64,000 nt of DNA from Brackiella oedipodis DSM 13743 (GTDB lineage: Bacteria; Pseudomonadota; Gammaproteobacteria; Burkholderiales; Burkholderiaceae_B): NCBI RefSeq assembly GCF_000621025.1, contig NZ_JHZJ01000010.1, forward strand, positions 124,001 through 188,000, read 5' to 3'. Of this stretch, positions 62,313 through 64,000 are shown in pieces. Within the stretch, counting starts at the first letter, position 1. Every line of letters begins with the position of its first letter. Under the pieces are notes generated by a model. The model worked only from the letters and a program-made list of their open reading frames with translations. It had not been told where the DNA came from and did not search any database. Position numbers and translations under genes: made by a program.

Positions 62313-63949
62313 AGTGGAGCTCCCGCGATGGCCTGAGCCGCTCGTCTAGCCGTATAAATACACCCACCCAAAAAAGTACCTTCAAGGCTACGTAAACCGC
62401 TATAGCCCCCACCCCCAAATCCGGCCGCCTCGCCAATGGCATAGAGACCATTGATGGGTTCATGTCCTATCTGTCTACTCAACACCTGACTTTTGAGATT
62501 TGTCCGCAGCCCCCCTAGGGATTTACGACTAACAATAAATTGTCGAATCGCCACTAGAGGCATGGCTTTGCCGTCTAATATGGGTTGCATCTTGCAGACT
62601 CGTAAACGGTCACCACGCCAACGTCGCAAATGCATAACACGACGAATTTGTTCATCATTGATAAAACTCGTGCCTCGTCGCATGGCATCATCGTAATTTT
62701 TGACTGTATCTTGTAATTGTCGCGCTTCAATCTGCAGACCATATAAGGACTTTTGATTCATTTTGTCGACCAACTCGGACAAAGAATCCGCTAGCACCAC
62801 GTCCTCACTATTTTGAGTGATTTGCTCGTACAACCAGTGATTGCCCAATAAAAAATCCTTTAGTAGGCTGAGTTTTTTACGATTGCGAATCGCTGGATTG
62901 AATTCCGCCCCAGAGATCGCCAATTCTTTGAGAAAAATTTTACGATTCATCAATTGCCAAGAATAGCCACCGGGCTGCTTGCAGATTTGTGTGACTAAAT
63001 CCCGCGTGTCATAGCCCGAGACCAGCGGCATAGGCCCTATCCGCTCGCCTTTGGCATTGAGCCAAAGTGCCGTTTTGGGAGGAACGATAGATAAACCGTG
63101 TTGCGGTTTGCGCGGGTGCCAATGGTGAATACCAGCCGCGTAATTCCACATTTGCTGCAAACCGACCACCTGCGCACCATGCTCTTGGGCTGCCCAATGC
63201 AAAGTGCCATCAGCGTATTTATGGGCACCATTAAGGATTGTGGCCGGGGCCTGTCCCCAATCCTCATGCCAATGCGCACGCACCTGTGCTAGATCACCAT
63301 TAATGCCACCGGCCGCGATGACGACGGCGTCCGCTTGCACGCTAAATTCTTGCGCCTGCTCCTGCACCACCCCAAAACAGCCATTGATCTGACCTGCACT
63401 TTTTTGCAAACCCTGAACCTGGTGATTAAACTGTAGTGTCACTCTATGCGCCTCAGGATGTGATTGAAGCACTTCGATCAGGCGACTAGCCAAGCGGTAA
63501 CCCGTACCCCAAACCACGTGCCAACGCGGCACAGAATTACCATTGCCATAGACACCACGTTCCACCCATAAAGGTAAAGGTAAAAAACGAATACCCCTGG
63601 CTTTGAGCCACTCGTATAGGTATTCACGTGAATCATACAGATAGTGTTCGGCCCATTGCGCTGGCCAGTATTCGGCTTCTGGATCGCGGCCAAACTCACC
63701 AAAACGAAACCAATCACGCAAGGCCAGATCAGGATGGTCAGGAATCTTGTTTTTTTGTTGTTCAGGCGTATTCACCAGCAAAATACCCCCAAAACTTTCT
63801 TTGGCCAAGCCCCCAAAATTTTCTACCGTATCGCGATCGAGTATCAAGATCTGAGCGTTTTTACTGCAATCGAGCAGCTCTAAGGCACAAACAATCCCCG
63901 CAATGCCCCCACCGATAATCACCACATCAGTCTTATAATGTAATGCCAT
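62309..63949 (-). CDS. FAD-binding dehydrogenase (COG3573 / KstD-like flavoprotein)
   Basis: A 546-residue flavoprotein of the fumarate-reductase/3-ketosteroid-dehydrogenase superfamily. The FAD-binding motif is DVVIIGGGIAGIVCALELL (about 8-26). A C-terminal FAD-contact segment includes GLYAIGEAAGFGGGGYSGLR and GTFLGGCIYTARRAAQAIAG. It resembles the COG3573 family of predicted oxidoreductases, whose substrate is unknown. AAAAGGAGAGAG precedes the ATG. It is translationally coupled to the ThDP enzyme gene, which points to one pathway acting on a shared 2-oxo or unsaturated substrate. Confidence 0.82.
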   Translation of the reverse strand: MALHYKTDVVIIGGGIAGIVCALELLDCSKNAQILILDRDTVENFGGLAKESFGGILLVNTPEQQKNKIPDHPDLALRDWFRFGEFGRDPEAEYWPAQWAEHYLYDSREYLYEWLKARGIRFLPLPLWVERGVYGNGNSVPRWHVVWGTGYRLASRLIEVLQSHPEAHRVTLQFNHQVQGLQKSAGQINGCFGVVQEQAQEFSVQADAVVIAAGGINGDLAQVRAHWHEDWGQAPATILNGAHKYADGTLHWAAQEHGAQVVGLQQMWNYAAGIHHWHPRKPQHGLSIVPPKTALWLNAKGERIGPMPLVSGYDTRDLVTQICKQPGGYSWQLMNRKIFLKELAISGAEFNPAIRNRKKLSLLKDFLLGNHWLYEQITQNSEDVVLADSLSELVDKMNQKSLYGLQIEARQLQDTVKNYDDAMRRGTSFINDEQIRRVMHLRRWRGDRLRVCKMQPILDGKAMPLVAIRQFIVSRKSLGGLRTNLKSQVLSRQIGHEPINGLYAIGEAAGFGGGGYSGLRSLEGTFLGGCIYTARRAAQAIAGAPL

Positions 63950-64000
63950 CGCTCTCTCCTTTTAAGATGGTCTTTGCTGCGCTTTACGCGGCTATTGCCA

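Noticed and set aside
63950-64000. C-terminus of a further leftward gene at the window edge
   Set aside because: Only 51 bp are available; one frame ends in a stop after a few codons, but nothing can be identified.

Overview
The window is chromosomal DNA of a Gram-negative betaproteobacterium, most likely a member of the Alcaligenaceae (Burkholderiales) with moderate GC. The gene families and gene orders support this: fmt-rsmB-DUF4390-ntrY-ntrX-trkA-trkH, cobW-dksA-hslV-hslU, zapA followed by 6S RNA, metX-metW-ampG, and a MuxABC-OpmB-like efflux operon. Genes are densely packed and often translationally coupled (ATGA or GTGA overlaps). No phage, insertion sequence, CRISPR array or clear genomic island is visible. 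The genus is not determined.

Region by region. 1-1.5 kb: a methyltransferase fragment, comF and trmL. 1.5-12.1 kb: one long leftward run of nine genes, dapF, DUF484, fmt, rsmB, DUF4390, an NtrY/NtrX-like two-component pair and the Trk potassium system. 12.2-17.8 kb: a zinc cluster with znuABC and a small Cys/His membrane protein leftward, and zur, a COG0523 GTPase and a zinc-finger-less DksA rightward. A Zur-box-like palindrome lies between the divergent promoters. 17.8-19.9 kb: hslVU behind a sigma32-type promoter. 19.9-24.7 kb: a CusF-like/GyrI-like pair, lgt, a SIMPL protein, 6S RNA, zapA with a coiled-coil partner, a membrane protein and a cytochrome c. 24.9-30.6 kb: tRNA-Arg(CCG), arsB, a ClC transporter, ybaK and a DHA2 exporter, with two unexplained intergenic stretches. 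30.7-35.4 kb: acyl-CoA ligase, thiolase and a succinate/acetate CoA-transferase. 35.5-38.7 kb: metX-metW-ampG, preceded by a strong SAM-II riboswitch candidate. 38.8-42.2 kb: a secreted protein, gshA and cysE. 42.2-51.1 kb: a tripartite RND pump with two permeases. 51.2-53.4 kb: zapD, coaE and a reduced prepilin peptidase. 53.6-58.7 kb: sulfate uptake with two tandem binding proteins. 59-64 kb: an aldehyde dehydrogenase, then a coupled ThDP enzyme and FAD dehydrogenase of unknown pathway.

Sulfur metabolism recurs: sulfate import, serine acetylation for cysteine, homoserine acylation for methionine, and glutathione synthesis. Zinc homeostasis is the best integrated regulatory unit. I found no clearly undescribed multi-gene system. 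The most interesting items are the SAM-II-like element on metX with a second possible start below it, the 57-residue CxCHxC membrane protein in the zinc operon, the ligand-poor CusF homologue coupled to a GyrI-like gene, and the ThDP/FAD enzyme pair.
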